A stretch of 64,000 nucleotides of DNA from positions 293,196 through 357,195 of the forward strand of contig NZ_SJZG01000004.1 of the NCBI RefSeq assembly GCF_004959775.1, written 5' to 3'. The notes below the pieces were generated by a model. The model ran no database searches. It was not told the DNA's origin and saw nothing but the letters and a program-made list of their open reading frames with translations. Shown piece after piece: positions 17,210 through 30,721 of this stretch. Made by a program: the position numbers and the translations under genes. This stretch comes from Agromyces sp. H66. GTDB lineage: Bacteria; Actinomycetota; Actinomycetes; Actinomycetales; Microbacteriaceae. How positions within the stretch are numbered: the first letter of the stretch is position 1; every line of letters starts with the position of its first letter.

Positions 17210-19462
17210 ATGCACGCCCCCGGACCTGAACGCGACGAGCTCCATGTCGAGCACGCCTACGACATGATCGTCGTCTCGAACCGGCTCCCCGTCGACTACC
17301 AGGCCGGTCCGAACGGCGAGACCGAGTGGAGGAGCTCGCCCGGCGGACTGGTCACCGCCCTCGAGCCCGTGATGCGGGCCGCCGACGGTGCCTGGGTCGG
17401 ATGGGCGGGCGTCGCCGACCGCGAGTTCGAGCCGTTCGAGCACGACGGCATCTCGATCATCCCGGTGCCGCTGACCGAGTCCGAGCTCCAGGAGTACTAC
17501 GAGGGATTCTCCAACGACACGCTCTGGCCGCTCTACCACGACGTGATCGCCCCGCCCTCGTTCCACCGGGAATGGTGGGACGCCTACGTGCGCGTCAACC
17601 GGCGGTTCGCCGAGGCCGCCGCGCGGGCGGCCTCCGACGGCGCTGTCGTGTGGGTGCACGACTACCAGCTCCAGCTCGTGCCCCGGATGCTGCGCGAGAG
17701 CCGTCCCGACCTCGTGATCGGCTTCTTCAACCACATCCCGTTCCCGGCCTACGGCATCTACTCGCAGCTGCCGTGGCGGCGCCAGGTCATCGACGGGCTG
17801 CTCGGGGCCGACGTCATCGGGTTCCAGCGCGCCGCCGACGCGGGCAACTTCTCGCGCGCGGTGCGGCGCCTCTTCGGCTACACCACGCGCGGCACCGTCA
17901 TCGACGTGCCCGACAACCGACGGGAGGGCGAGACGCGACGCGTGGTGGCCCGCCACTTCCCGATCTCGATCGACGCCGCCGGCTTCGAGGAGATCGCCCG
18001 CCGCCCCGAGATCCAGGAGCGTGCGCGCGAGATCCGGGCGAGCCTCGGCGACCCCGAGACGATCATGCTCGGCGTCGACCGCCTCGACTACACCAAGGGC
18101 ATCCGGCACCGCATGAAGGCGTTCGGCGAACTGCTTCGCGACGGGCGCCTCTCCGTGCAGAGCGCCACCCTCGTGCAGGTCGCGAGCCCGTCGCGCGAAC
18201 GCGTCGAGACGTACCGCCAGCTCCGCGACGAGATCGAGCTCATGGTCGGCCGCCTCAACGGCGATCATTCGACGCTCGGCCACCAGGCCATCGCCTACCT
18301 CCACCACGGCTACCCCCGCGAGGAGATGGTGGCGCTCTACCTCGCCGCCGACGTGATGCTCGTCACGGCGCTCCGCGACGGCATGAACCTCGTCGCGAAG
18401 GAGTACGTCGCCTGCCGGTTCGACGACGACGGCGTGCTCCTGCTCAGCGAGTTCACCGGGGCGTCCGACGAACTCCGTCAGGCCGTGCTCGTGAACCCCC
18501 ACGACATCGAGGGCCTCAAGGACGCCATGGTGGAGGCGGTGCGGATGCCGAAGCGCGAACGTGCCCGTCGCATGCGCGCCCTCCGCAAGCGCGTGCGCGA
18601 CAACGACGTCGCCAACTGGTCGGCGACGTTCCTCGAGACGCTCACCGGCGCCGGGATCATCCAGCCGGGCGTGCCCGACCCGCTGCGCACCGCGCTCGGG
18701 CGCATCGCCGAGACCGAACGGCTCCTCGTCGCGCTCGACTTCGACGGCACCCTGGCCCCGCTCGTCGATCGGCCCGAGGACGCCCGGGCGACCGAGCGTG
18801 CCCGCTCGGCGATCCAGCGGCTCGCCGAGGCCGACGACACGCGCGTGGCCATCGTGTCGGGCCGCGCCCTCGCGAGCCTCGGCGAGGTGGCCAGCCCGCC
18901 CGACGGCACGCTGCTCAGCGGCTCGCACGGCGTGGAGCTGCAGCTCGACGCCGGCGAGGTCACGATCGACCTCCGCGACTCGGAGTTCGCGCGGCTCCAA
19001 CAGCTCGCCGACATCCTCGAGGAGGTCGCCGCCGGCGCCGAAGGCGCCTGGGTCGAGCGCAAGCCGGCCGGGCTCGCACTGCACACGCGGCAGCTCAGCT
19101 CCGCGGCCGGCACCGCGCTGCAGCAGGCGGCGCGCCAGCGCGTCGAGTGGGAGGTGCAGGGCATCACGATGCGCGCGGGGAAGTCGGTGCTCGAGTTCTC
19201 GGTGCGGACGAGCGACAAGGGCGAGTCGCTCACACGGCTGCGCCAGCACGTCGGCGCGACCGCCGTCATCTACGTCGGCGACGACGTCACCGACGAAGAC
19301 GCGTTCGCCGCGCTCGACGCGGAGGACGTGGGCGTCAAGGTCGGCCAGGGGAAGTCGATCGCCACCCACCGGGTGCGCAGCCCCGAAGACGTCGCCACGC
19401 TGCTCGAGGTGCTCGCCGACGCCAGGGACAGCGCGCGCGAGGCCGTCGCGCACTGGTCCTAG
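17210..19462 (+). CDS. otsAB: Bifunctional trehalose-6-phosphate synthase/phosphatase
   Basis: A single 750-residue chain joining both steps of trehalose synthesis from UDP-glucose and glucose-6-phosphate. Residues about 17-490 are OtsA: SNRLPVDY, the phosphate-binding [22 protein letters not shown], the donor-site [12 protein letters not shown] and [14 protein letters not shown]. Residues about 505-745 are OtsB, a HAD phosphatase with the nucleophile in [20 protein letters not shown], and the metal-binding [13 protein letters not shown]. All key residues are present, so both halves should be active. TAGCCT at 17171-17176 is a likely -10 box and AGGAGG a ribosome site. The product is a compatible solute and stress protectant. 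Confidence 0.95.
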   Translation: MHAPGPERDELHVEHAYDMIVVSNRLPVDYQAGPNGETEWRSSPGGLVTALEPVMRAADGAWVGWAGVADREFEPFEHDGISIIPVPLTESELQEYYEGFSNDTLWPLYHDVIAPPSFHREWWDAYVRVNRRFAEAAARAASDGAVVWVHDYQLQLVPRMLRESRPDLVIGFFNHIPFPAYGIYSQLPWRRQVIDGLLGADVIGFQRAADAGNFSRAVRRLFGYTTRGTVIDVPDNRREGETRRVVARHFPISIDAAGFEEIARRPEIQERAREIRASLGDPETIMLGVDRLDYTKGIRHRMKAFGELLRDGRLSVQSATLVQVASPSRERVETYRQLRDEIELMVGRLNGDHSTLGHQAIAYLHHGYPREEMVALYLAADVMLVTALRDGMNLVAKEYVACRFDDDGVLLLSEFTGASDELRQAVLVNPHDIEGLKDAMVEAVRMPKRERARRMRALRKRVRDNDVANWSATFLETLTGAGIIQPGVPDPLRTALGRIAETERLLVALDFDGTLAPLVDRPEDARATERARSAIQRLAEADDTRVAIVSGRALASLGEVASPPDGTLLSGSHGVELQLDAGEVTIDLRDSEFARLQQLADILEEVAAGAEGAWVERKPAGLALHTRQLSSAAGTALQQAARQRVEWEVQGITMRAGKSVLEFSVRTSDKGESLTRLRQHVGATAVIYVGDDVTDEDAFAALDAEDVGVKVGQGKSIATHRVRSPEDVATLLEVLADARDSAREAVAHWS

Positions 19463-19472
19463 ACTCGGATGC

Positions 19473-21167
19473 ATGTCGGAGTTCGATCCCAAGCCCCGTA
19501 GTCGCGTCGTCACCGACGGCATCGAAGCCACCACGAGCCGGGGCATGCTCCGCGCCGTCGGCATGGGCGATGCCGACTGGGACAAGCCGCAGATCGGCAT
19601 CGCGAGCTCGTGGAACGAGATCACGCCGTGCAACCTCTCGCTCGGGCGCCTCGCACAGGCCGCCAAGGAGGGCGTGCACGGCGGGGGCGGCTACCCGCTG
19701 CAGTTCGGCACCGTCTCGGTCTCCGACGGCATCTCGATGGGCCACGAGGGCATGCACTTCTCGCTCGTGTCGCGCGAGGTCATCGCCGATTCGGTCGAAG
19801 TCGTCATGCAGGCGGAGCGCCTCGACGGCTCGGTGCTGCTCGCCGGCTGCGACAAGTCGATCCCCGGCATGCTGATGGCCGCCGCCCGACTCGACCTCGC
19901 CTCCGTGTTCCTGTACGCCGGCTCGATCGCGCCCGGCTGGGTGCGCCTCTCGGACGGCACGGAGAAGGACATCACGATCATCGATTCGTTCGAGGCCGTC
20001 GGCGCGGTCAAGGCGGGGAAGATGAGCGAGGAGGACGCCAGGCGCATCGAGTGCGCGTTCGCGCCCGGCGAGGGTGCGTGCGGCGGCATGTACACCGCCA
20101 ACACGATGGCCTCGGTCGCCGAGGCGCTCGGGCTGTCCCTGCCCGGGTCCGCGTCGCCCGCGGCCGCCGACCGCCGACGCGACTACTACGCCCACCGCTC
20201 GGGCGAGGCCGTCGTCAACCTGCTGCAGCAGGGCATCACCGCGCGGCAGATCCTCACCAAGAAGGCCTTCGAGAACGCCATCGCGGTCGGCATGGCCCTC
20301 GGCGGTTCGACCAACATCGTGCTGCACCTGCTGGCGATCGCCCGCGAGGCCGACGTCGAGCTCACGCTCGACGACTTCAACCGCATCGGCGCGAAGGTGC
20401 CGCACGTGGGCGACCTGAAGCCCTTCGGCAAGTACGTCATGAACGACGTGGACCGCCGCGGCGGGCTGCCGGTGCTCATGAAGGCGCTGCTGGACGCGGG
20501 GCTCATGCACGGCGACGCCCTCACCGTCACCGGGAAGACGCTCGCCGAGAACCTCGCCGAGATGGACATCCCCCCGCTCGACGGTGAGGTGCTTCGCAGC
20601 CTCGACGACCCGATCCACGAGACCGGCGGCCTCACCATCCTGCACGGCTCGCTGGCGCCCGAGGGTGCGGTCGTGAAGACCGCGGGCTTCGACGCCGCGA
20701 CGTTCGAAGGGCCCGCCCGGGTCTTCGAGCGCGAGCGCGCCGCGATGGACGCGCTGACCGCCGGCGAGATCACGCACGGCGACGTCGTGGTGATCCGCTA
20801 CGAGGGCCCGAAGGGCGGCCCCGGCATGCGCGAGATGCTCGCCATCACGGCGGCCATCAAGGGGGCAGGCCTCGGAAAAGATGTACTACTCTTGACTGAC
20901 GGTCGATTCTCAGGCGGCACAACCGGCCTGTGCATCGGCCATCTGGCACCCGAAGCGGTGGACGCAGGTCCCATCGCCTTCGTGCGCGATGGTGATCTCA
21001 TACGGGTCGATATCGCAGCTCGTTCCATCGACCTACTGGTCGACGATGCCGAGCTGGCTGCCCGCCGTGAAGGCTGGGCTCCGCTTCCTCCGCGCTATAC
21101 CCGTGGCGTCCTCGCGAAGTACTCGAAGCTCGTGCGTTCCGCCGCCGAAGGCGCCACGACGGGCTGA
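19473..21167 (+). CDS. ilvD: Dihydroxy-acid dehydratase
   Basis: Third enzyme of valine/isoleucine synthesis, 564 residues. It dehydrates dihydroxy acids using an iron-sulfur cluster and Mg. Cluster and metal motifs are [11 protein letters not shown], the Cys in [12 protein letters not shown], and [13 protein letters not shown]. The substrate loops [23 protein letters not shown] and the late [14 protein letters not shown] are intact. TAGACT overlaps the otsAB stop codon and lies 7 bases before this ATG, suggesting a leaderless internal promoter. The segment from about 20,860 to 21,115 uses codons (AAA, GTA, CTA, TTG, ATA, GCA) that are rare in the rest of the gene. ilvB starts 41 bases downstream. 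Confidence 0.96.
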   Translation: MSEFDPKPRSRVVTDGIEATTSRGMLRAVGMGDADWDKPQIGIASSWNEITPCNLSLGRLAQAAKEGVHGGGGYPLQFGTVSVSDGISMGHEGMHFSLVSREVIADSVEVVMQAERLDGSVLLAGCDKSIPGMLMAAARLDLASVFLYAGSIAPGWVRLSDGTEKDITIIDSFEAVGAVKAGKMSEEDARRIECAFAPGEGACGGMYTANTMASVAEALGLSLPGSASPAAADRRRDYYAHRSGEAVVNLLQQGITARQILTKKAFENAIAVGMALGGSTNIVLHLLAIAREADVELTLDDFNRIGAKVPHVGDLKPFGKYVMNDVDRRGGLPVLMKALLDAGLMHGDALTVTGKTLAENLAEMDIPPLDGEVLRSLDDPIHETGGLTILHGSLAPEGAVVKTAGFDAATFEGPARVFERERAAMDALTAGEITHGDVVVIRYEGPKGGPGMREMLAITAAIKGAGLGKDVLLLTDGRFSGGTTGLCIGHLAPEAVDAGPIAFVRDGDLIRVDIAARSIDLLVDDAELAARREGWAPLPPRYTRGVLAKYSKLVRSAAEGATTG

Positions 21168-21208
21168 GTGTCGCGCCTCCCGCACACCGTCCACAGAACA
21201 GGAACCGA

Positions 21209-24644
<3,436 letters not shown>

Positions 24645-24677
24645 CGCGAGTCGATCTGTCCACCTGAACTCCTGCGC

Positions 24678-24705
24678 GGCGGGGTCGGCTTCGGCCGGCC
24701 CCGCC
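24678..24705 (+). terminator. Terminator hairpin after ilvC
   Basis: GGCGGGGTCGGC-TTCG-GCCGGCCCCGCC forms a 12-bp stem (one G-T pair) with a TTCG tetraloop, 33 bases after ilvC. There is no long T tract. It sits between the converging ilvC and MerB-like genes and may serve both strands. Confidence 0.65.
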
Positions 24706-24715
24706 GTTCGGCGCG

Positions 24716-25387
24716 TCAGGGTGCGTTGCCCCAGAACGGCCCCACCAGTCCCACGCTCGCGAAGTACTCGTGGGCCTCCTTCGGTTCGCGGCGCCGGTAG
24801 GGCGAGTCGAGCCGGCCCGCGTACCACTTCGACGCGAGACGCCAGAGCGTGGCGAGATCGAACACCGCGCCGCGCTCGTTCCCGGTCTCGCCGAGCCAAC
24901 GGTCGACGCAGGCCTCGGTGCAGAAGACCCGCTGGTTCTCGCAGGTGTGCACCACGTCATCCCAGGCGCGGGCCATCGGCACCAGGAAGTGGGCCACCTG
25001 CGTGCCCGCGGGCGGGTGGGCGTTCGTGACCGTCCACGAGTGCGCCGTGCCGCACGCCGGGCACGTCGTCGCGACGAGCGCGGAGGGCTCCTCGGGCACG
25101 AGGTTCGGGATCGCGAACGCGTCCCAGGCGCAGCCGCCCCACCAGAGGGTGTGGCGACCCATCACCGAGAACGCGAAGTTCCTCGTCGCGAACGGGTGGG
25201 CGAGCACGACCTCATGGTCGCCGTCGAACACCAGGTGGCGCCGTGCCGCCAATTCGTCCATCGCCTCGACGACCTCCGCAGCGGAGAGCCCGGTCCGTTC
25301 GCCGAGTTCGGTCACGGACGGCATCCGGCCGGTGCCGGCGAGGGAGGAATACACGGCCAGGCGCACGTTCTCGTCGCGATCGGTCAT
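24716..25387 (-). CDS. MerB-like (alkylmercury lyase family) protein
   Basis: A 223-residue protein with an N-terminal winged-helix-like part (VTELGERTGLSAAEVVEAM) and a C-terminal MerB-like domain. In MerB two cysteines and an Asp cleave the carbon-mercury bond. Here WGGCAWDAFAIP gives the first Cys and the Asp in matching spacing, and DDVVHTCENQRVFC gives a Cys where the second is expected. Extra cysteines in TTCPACG and FCTEAC suggest an additional metal site. No merA, merR or mercury transporter lies nearby, so a role in organomercury resistance is not supported by context, and many chromosomal homologues have unknown roles. The ATG at 25,387 was chosen because the fold starts there. Confidence 0.68.
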   Translation of the reverse strand: MTDRDENVRLAVYSSLAGTGRMPSVTELGERTGLSAAEVVEAMDELAARRHLVFDGDHEVVLAHPFATRNFAFSVMGRHTLWWGGCAWDAFAIPNLVPEEPSALVATTCPACGTAHSWTVTNAHPPAGTQVAHFLVPMARAWDDVVHTCENQRVFCTEACVDRWLGETGNERGAVFDLATLWRLASKWYAGRLDSPYRRREPKEAHEYFASVGLVGPFWGNAP

Positions 25388-25497
25388 GGTCCGAGCATGC
25401 TCCACATCGGGCGCGCGATCCAGCGCCGGGCGCGTGCTCGAATGAGCACGCCCGAACCCTTGCTCCGAGGGCTCCGACTGTGGTCGCATGTGGTTCC

Positions 25498-27378
25498 ATG
25501 AGCGAACTCCGACACCGCCACACCGACCCCACTCCACGCTGGTGTTCCTGCAGGGTGCCCGACGATGACGTCGAGCCCGCGGCATCCGGAATCTCCCGAC
25601 GCAACGTCCTCATCGGTGCCTCCGCGGCCGGTGCCCTCGCAGCCGTCGGATGGTCGGGCCCGGCCCAGGCCGCACCCGGCGACTCGACCGTGACCATCAC
25701 GATCATGGGCACCTCCGACCTGCACACGAACGTCGTGAACTGGGACTACTACCGGGACGCGACCTACAGCGACAGCGCGGGCAACGCCGTGGGTCTCGCG
25801 AGGGTGGCCAGCGTCGTGAACCAGATCCGCGCCGACCGCGGTCCCGAGCGCACGCTGCTGTTCGACGCGGGCGACACCATCCAGGGCACGCCGCTCGGCT
25901 TCTACTACGCCACGGTGGAGCCGGTCACGGAGACGGGCGCGATCCACCCGATGGCCGCCCAGATGAACGCCCTCGGCTACGACGCCGTCGCGCTCGGCAA
26001 CCACGAGTTCAACTACGGTCTGGCGTTCCTCGACAACTGGATCTCGCAGATGGAGGCACCGGCGCTCGCGGCGAACGCCGTGCACGCCGGCACGAAGGTG
26101 CCGAGGTTCCGCCCGTATGCCATCAAGCGGATGAAGGTGAAGGGGCGCCCGCCGATCAGGGTGGGTGTGCTCGGGCTCACGAACCCCGGCGTCGTGATCT
26201 GGGACAAGGCGAACGTCGAGGGCGAACTCGAGGTGCAGGGGCTCGTCGAGGCGGCCGCTCGCTGGGTTCCCGTGATGCGCGCCGAGGGCGCCGACATCGT
26301 CGTGGTGAGCGCGCACTCGGGCGACAGCGGCACGTCGTCGTACTCGGGCGACCTGCCGGTCGAGAACGCGGCCGCGCTCGTCGCCGAGCAGGTGCCCGGG
26401 ATCGACGCCATCCTCTTCGGCCACGCGCACCGCGACGTGCCGGAGCGCTTCGTCACGAACGCCGAGACCGGCGCGCAGGTCGTCATGAGCGAGCCGAAGA
26501 ACTGGGGCCAGCGGGTCAGCGTGTTCGACCTCCGTCTGGAGTTCGTCCGGGGTCACTGGCGGGTCGCGCAGAGCCAGGCGATGACGGTGAACACGAACAC
26601 CGTCGTCGACGACCCGGCCTTCGTCGCCCTCGTGCGCGACCAGCACGACGCCGTGGTGACGTACATGAACACCCCGGTCGCGAACTCGACCGAGGCGATG
26701 TCTGCGGCCGAGGCGTGCTGGAAGGACACGGCGATCCTCGACTACGTCAACGAGGTGCAGACGGCCACCGTGGCGGCTGCGGTCGCGGGCAGCCCCGAGG
26801 CGGCCCTGCCGATCGTCTCGATCGCCGCGCCCTTCAACCGGGCCGCCAGCTTCCCGGCTGGTCCCGTCACGATCAAGGACGTCGCCGGGCTCTACATCTA
26901 CGACAACACGCTGCTGGCCTCGGTGCTGACCGGCGCGCAGATCAAGGAGTACCTGGAGTTCTCGGCGAAGTACTTCAAGCAGGTCGCGCCCGACGCCCCG
27001 GTCGATCCGGCGGCCTGGACCAACGCGCCGTGGCCGAACCCCGATTCGCCGACCACGCCCGACTACAACTACGACCAGTTCTCGGGCGTCGACTACGGCA
27101 TCGACATCTCGCAGCCGGTCGGCTCGCGCATCGTCGGTCTTTCGTACGAGGGGGTGCCGGTGGCCGACGATCAGCAGTTCCTGGTGGCGGTCAACAACTA
27201 CCGCCAGTCGGGCGGCGGCGGGTTCCCGCACATCGCCTCGGCACCGGTCGTGTACAACGCCCAGGTCGCGATTCGCGAGGCGATCGTGGCGTACGCGTCG
27301 GCGCAGGGCACGATCGACCCGGCGGACTTCCACGTCGAGAACTGGCGGCTCGTGCGGAACGGGACGCCCGTGTTCTGA
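25498..27378 (+). CDS. Tat-exported 5'-nucleotidase / cyclic phosphodiesterase
   Basis: A secreted metallophosphoesterase of 626 residues. The N-terminus carries a twin-arginine signal (GISRRNVLIGASAAGALAAV, Arg pair at 34-35) ending around AQAA near residue 58. The catalytic domain has GTSDLHTNV, FDAGDTIQGTPLG, LGNHEFNYG, VVSAHSGD and FGHAHRD, the full two-metal set. The C-terminal 5'-nucleotidase domain (about residues 380-610) ends with the substrate-binding FLVAVNNYRQSGGGGFP. It probably degrades extracellular nucleotides or 2',3'-cyclic nucleotides for phosphate and nucleoside uptake. The leader before the Arg pair is unusually long and contains WCSC. Confidence 0.9.
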   Translation: MSELRHRHTDPTPRWCSCRVPDDDVEPAASGISRRNVLIGASAAGALAAVGWSGPAQAAPGDSTVTITIMGTSDLHTNVVNWDYYRDATYSDSAGNAVGLARVASVVNQIRADRGPERTLLFDAGDTIQGTPLGFYYATVEPVTETGAIHPMAAQMNALGYDAVALGNHEFNYGLAFLDNWISQMEAPALAANAVHAGTKVPRFRPYAIKRMKVKGRPPIRVGVLGLTNPGVVIWDKANVEGELEVQGLVEAAARWVPVMRAEGADIVVVSAHSGDSGTSSYSGDLPVENAAALVAEQVPGIDAILFGHAHRDVPERFVTNAETGAQVVMSEPKNWGQRVSVFDLRLEFVRGHWRVAQSQAMTVNTNTVVDDPAFVALVRDQHDAVVTYMNTPVANSTEAMSAAEACWKDTAILDYVNEVQTATVAAAVAGSPEAALPIVSIAAPFNRAASFPAGPVTIKDVAGLYIYDNTLLASVLTGAQIKEYLEFSAKYFKQVAPDAPVDPAAWTNAPWPNPDSPTTPDYNYDQFSGVDYGIDISQPVGSRIVGLSYEGVPVADDQQFLVAVNNYRQSGGGGFPHIASAPVVYNAQVAIREAIVAYASAQGTIDPADFHVENWRLVRNGTPVF

Positions 27379-27434
27379 TCACCGGCCCGAGGTGACGCGG
27401 GGTGGCGGGCCGTCCGACTGGCTAGTCTGGTCGC

Positions 27435-27875
27435 ATGGCCCGCGACTCCGACGACGACGCCCTGCGATGGGAGGGCGACGACGATCCGACGCTCGCGCCC
27501 GGCTGGAAGACGGTGGGCAGTCCGGTGCCGCTGGAGGGTGCGGCAGACGAACCCGACGCCGCCGGCCAGGCCGCCACGAAGGATGTCCCGAGCCAGCCGG
27601 GATCGGCCGAGCTCGTCATGCTCGGGGTGCTCGGCGGCGTCTACCTGCTGTACTCGATCGGCTGGCTGATCACGGCATCCCGACCCGCACCCGTGCTCGC
27701 CGACCCCGTGGCGCAGTTCATGTACGGGTTCGGCACGTGGTTCGCCGTGGCGGCACCGGCGCTGTGGTTCGGCGCTGCGCTGTGGCTCGCCTCGCAGCAC
27801 CGTCGCGCACGCCTTCTCTGGCTCATCGCGGGGGCCATCGTCCTCGTGCCCGTCCCGTTCCTGCTGCGAGGTTGA
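27435..27875 (+). CDS. Hypothetical membrane protein
   Basis: A 146-residue protein with an acidic N-terminal half (ARDSDDDALRWEGDDDPTLAPGW) and three hydrophobic helices from residue about 60 (LVMLGVLGGVYLLYSIGWLI, FGTWFAVAAPALWFGAALWL, LLWLIAGAIVLVPVPFLL). TAGTCT ends 6 bases before the ATG, consistent with a leaderless start. It lies one base before the next membrane-protein gene, so they are co-transcribed. No function is known. Confidence 0.75.
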   Translation: MARDSDDDALRWEGDDDPTLAPGWKTVGSPVPLEGAADEPDAAGQAATKDVPSQPGSAELVMLGVLGGVYLLYSIGWLITASRPAPVLADPVAQFMYGFGTWFAVAAPALWFGAALWLASQHRRARLLWLIAGAIVLVPVPFLLRG

Positions 27876-27876
27876 G

Positions 27877-28284
27877 ATGACCGAGGCATCCCTTCCCGCA
27901 GGTGACGCGGGCGCCGGTTCGGCCGGCGCGGCCGGGGCATCCGGAGCCGCGCCGCGCCCGGCGACGCCGCTCTGGCTGGCGGTCACGATCGCCGCGGTCT
28001 TCGGCGTGCTGTACGCCTACGACGTGTGGGAGGCCGTGCGCGATCTCGTGGGCGTGTCGCTCATGGTCGGCGACCTGGGCGTCTCGCTCGCGGGCGTCGG
28101 CGTCGCCCTGCTCATCGCGGCGCTCCTCGTGCCGCTCATCGTCTACGCGCTCGCCTTCTGGCTGGGGTACCGCCGCGGTCCGCTCGCGCAGGTCGTGCTC
28201 TTCCTGGCCGGATACGCGCTCGTGCAGGTGCTGACCCTCGACCTCGGGGCATTCTTCGAACTCGGCGGCATCGACTTCTCGTGA
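27877..28284 (+). CDS. Hypothetical membrane protein
   Basis: A 135-residue protein with an Ala/Gly-rich disordered start and three predicted membrane helices (LWLAVTIAAVFGVLYAY, LAGVGVALLIAALLVPLIVY, LAQVVLFLAGYALVQVL). It begins one base after the preceding membrane-protein gene and probably works with it. Codon use is typical of the chromosome. The 191-base gap downstream carries only the serA promoter region as far as I can see. Confidence 0.72.
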   Translation: MTEASLPAGDAGAGSAGAAGASGAAPRPATPLWLAVTIAAVFGVLYAYDVWEAVRDLVGVSLMVGDLGVSLAGVGVALLIAALLVPLIVYALAFWLGYRRGPLAQVVLFLAGYALVQVLTLDLGAFFELGGIDFS

Positions 28285-28382
28285 CATCGGCGGCCGTCGC
28301 CGACGTGCCGCAGACCGACGCCGTCGACGCGCCGCAGACCGCCGCCCGACGTCACAGAACGGAGGCGGCATGCGGCCTCCAG

Positions 28383-28388
28383 TAGAGT
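28383..28388 (+). promoter_or_regulatory. Candidate serA -10 box
   Basis: TAGAGT lies about 87 bases before the serA GTG, so the message would have an untranslated leader. A GC-rich imperfect hairpin (28,398-28,420) lies within that leader. No clear -35 element is seen. Confidence 0.4.
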
Positions 28389-28475
28389 GAACGGGTAGGC
28401 GCCCCCACGGCGTGTGGCGCATCCCACCCCGTTTCAGCGCGCCGAGCGCGCGCGTCGCCCCGAAGGATCCGATTC

Positions 28476-30065
28476 GTGTCAAAGCCGGTCGTGCTGATCG
28501 CCGAAGAACTCTCGCCCGCCACCGTCGAAGCCCTGGGGCCCGACTTCGAGGTCCGCAACGTCGACGGCACCGACCGGCCGGCGCTGCTCGCGGCGCTGGC
28601 CGACGCGAACGCCATCCTCGTCCGCTCGGCCACGAAGGTCGACGCCGAGGCGATCGCCGCGGCACCCAGGCTCAAGGTGATCGCCCGAGCCGGCGTCGGC
28701 CTCGACAATGTCGACATCAGGGCCGCGACGACCGCGGGCGTCATGGTCGTGAACGCGCCGACGTCGAACATCATCTCGGCCGCCGAGCTCACGGTCGGGC
28801 ACATCCTGAGCCTCGCCCGGCACATCCCGGCGGCGCATGCGGCGCTCGCGCAGGGGGAGTGGAAGCGCTCGCACTACTCCGGCGTCGAGCTCTACGAGAA
28901 GACGGTCGGCATCATCGGCCTCGGCCGCATCGGCGCGCTCATCGCGGCGCGGCTGCAGGCGTTCGGCACCGAGGTCATCGCCTACGACCCGTACATCACG
29001 GCGGCGCGCGCGCAGCAGCTCGGCGTGCAGACGGTGAGCCTCGACGAGCTCCTCGAGCGCAGCGACTTCATCACGATCCACATGCCGAAGACGCCCGAGA
29101 CCACCGGCATGATCGGCGCGGAGCAGCTCGCGAAGATGAAGCCGACCGCGTTCGTCGTGAACGTCGCCCGTGGCGGACTCATCGACGAGGAGGCGCTGCA
29201 CGACGCACTCGTCGCGAAGACGATCGCGGGCGCCGGCCTCGACGTCTTCGTCTCGGAGCCGCCGAAGGAGTCGCCCCTGCTGTCGCTGCCGAACGTCGTC
29301 GTCACGCCGCACCTCGGCGCGTCGACCGACGAAGCTCAGGAGAAGGCGGGGGTCTCGGTCGCCCGGTCGGTGCGCCTCGCGCTCGCGGGCGAGCTCGTGC
29401 CCGACGCCGTGAACGTGGCGGGCGGGGTCATCGACCCGTACGTGCGGCCGGGCATCCCGCTCGTGGAGAAGCTCGGGCAGCTGTTCGCCGGCCTGGCCCA
29501 CGGCCCGCTCACGAGCCTCGACGTCGAGGTGCGCGGCGAGCTCGTCGACTACGACGTGAGCGTCCTGAAGCTCGCCGCGCTCAAGGGCGTGTTCACCAAC
29601 GTGGTGAGCGAGACCGTCTCGTACGTCAACGCGCCGCTCCTGGCCGAGCAGCGCGGCATCGACGTGCGCCTCATCACCGATCCCGAGAGCCCCGAGTACC
29701 GCAACGTCATCACGCTGAGCGGTGCGCTCGCCGACGGCACGCAGGTCTCGGTCGCGGGCACGCTGACCGGCACGAAGCAGATCGAGAAGCTCGTGGGCAT
29801 CAACGGCTACGAGATCGAGGTGCCGATCGCGACGACGCACATCATCATGGAGTACACCGACCGCCCCGGGATCGTGGCGATCTACGGACGCGAGTTCGGC
29901 GACGCGGACATCAACATCGCCGGCATGCAGATCGCCCGTCGCGAGGCCGGGGGGCAGGCGCTCAGCGTGCTCACCGTCGACTCGCCGGTGCCGAGCGAGG
30001 TGCTCGAGCGCGTGCGCACCGCCATCGACGCCGCGTTGCTCGTCGAGATCGACATCACCGAGTAG
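28476..30065 (+). CDS. serA: D-3-phosphoglycerate dehydrogenase
   Basis: First enzyme of serine synthesis, 529 residues, the long actinobacterial form. The substrate domain contains [11 protein letters not shown] and [11 protein letters not shown]. The NAD domain has [28 protein letters not shown] and [13 protein letters not shown]. An intervening domain (residues about 320-450) is followed by a C-terminal ACT domain starting [20 protein letters not shown], which mediates serine feedback in this type. It starts at a GTG with AAGGA about 9 bases upstream. Downstream lies the convergent TetR gene. Confidence 0.96.
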   Translation: MSKPVVLIAEELSPATVEALGPDFEVRNVDGTDRPALLAALADANAILVRSATKVDAEAIAAAPRLKVIARAGVGLDNVDIRAATTAGVMVVNAPTSNIISAAELTVGHILSLARHIPAAHAALAQGEWKRSHYSGVELYEKTVGIIGLGRIGALIAARLQAFGTEVIAYDPYITAARAQQLGVQTVSLDELLERSDFITIHMPKTPETTGMIGAEQLAKMKPTAFVVNVARGGLIDEEALHDALVAKTIAGAGLDVFVSEPPKESPLLSLPNVVVTPHLGASTDEAQEKAGVSVARSVRLALAGELVPDAVNVAGGVIDPYVRPGIPLVEKLGQLFAGLAHGPLTSLDVEVRGELVDYDVSVLKLAALKGVFTNVVSETVSYVNAPLLAEQRGIDVRLITDPESPEYRNVITLSGALADGTQVSVAGTLTGTKQIEKLVGINGYEIEVPIATTHIIMEYTDRPGIVAIYGREFGDADINIAGMQIARREAGGQALSVLTVDSPVPSEVLERVRTAIDAALLVEIDITE

Positions 30066-30077
30066 TCGCTCGGCGAT

Positions 30078-30644
30078 TCATCCCGGCGTGGGCGGCTCCG
30101 TCGCGAGCCGCTCGAGGAGGGCGACCAGGGCGTCCATCTCGGATGCCCGCGGCGCGTCGACGCCGAGGTCGTCGATCTCGCCGTGCAGCGCCGAATCGTA
30201 GTACAGGCCGTCGCCGATGAGCGTGATGGCGAGCGCCACCGTGGGGTCGGCGACGTGTCGGCCGATGGCCTCGAACCAGCGGTGCCGGGCGTTGCGGATC
30301 GCTCGACCCGCGGCGGCGTTGCCGCCCTGCGCGAGCCGTGCGGCCGCCACGACGGCACGGTCGAGCGGATGCTCCATCGCGACGGAGGAGCGCACGAAGT
30401 ACGCGATGGCGCCCTCGGGCGCGTTCTCGATGTCCTGCACGTCGCGCTCGACGAGCGTGTCGAGGCGCTCGATGAGCCCCTCGATGAGCGCCTCCCGCGA
30501 GGCGAAGTGGTAGAGCAGCCCGCCCTTGGAGACGCCGGCGGCCCTGGCCGTCGCGTCGAGGGTGGCCGCGCGTTCCCCGTCGTGGAGGAGGATGCGCTCG
30601 AACGCGTCGAGCACCGCTTCACGCGCGGCGGGAGGTCGGCTCAT
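30078..30644 (-). CDS. TetR-family repressor of the adjacent MFS exporter
   Basis: A 188-residue TetR-type regulator. The helix-turn-helix region reads REAVLDAFERILLHDGERAA, TLDATARAAGVSKGGLLYHF and ASREALIEGLIERLD. The C-terminal part resembles the TetR_C_6/YcfQ-type ligand domain (VAMEHPLDRAVVAAARLAQGG). The ATG at 30,644 was chosen; longer frames run through the operator. It is divergent from the MFS exporter, and the shared region contains a perfect palindrome, so it probably represses both genes until a toxic substrate binds. Confidence 0.88.
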   Translation of the reverse strand: MSRPPAAREAVLDAFERILLHDGERAATLDATARAAGVSKGGLLYHFASREALIEGLIERLDTLVERDVQDIENAPEGAIAYFVRSSVAMEHPLDRAVVAAARLAQGGNAAAGRAIRNARHRWFEAIGRHVADPTVALAITLIGDGLYYDSALHGEIDDLGVDAPRASEMDALVALLERLATEPPTPG

Positions 30645-30682
30645 GTGCTCGATGGTATCGAGCGCCGTCCCTCGTCGACGTG

Positions 30683-30710
30683 TTACTATACCGGCTGGAC
30701 GGTATAGTAA
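30683..30710. promoter_or_regulatory. TetR operator between regulator and MFS exporter
   Basis: TTACTATACCG and CGGTATAGTAA are perfect 11-bp inverted arms separated by 6 bases. The arms contain TATAGT in both directions, which can serve as -10 boxes for the two divergent genes, so a bound repressor would block both promoters. Confidence 0.82.
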
Positions 30711-30721
30711 TGGATGCACGG

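Noticed and set aside
15995..19666. A 1223-codon open frame antisense to otsAB
   Set aside because: It covers several real genes on both strands, has no recognisable domain, and mirrors the codon bias of otsAB.
24716..25387. Part of a mer resistance operon
   Set aside because: No merA, merR, merT or merP gene nearby and an unrelated divergent nucleotidase.
28398..28420. A serA leader regulatory hairpin
   Set aside because: The stem is imperfect and GC-rich by composition; no terminator or alternative fold is evident.
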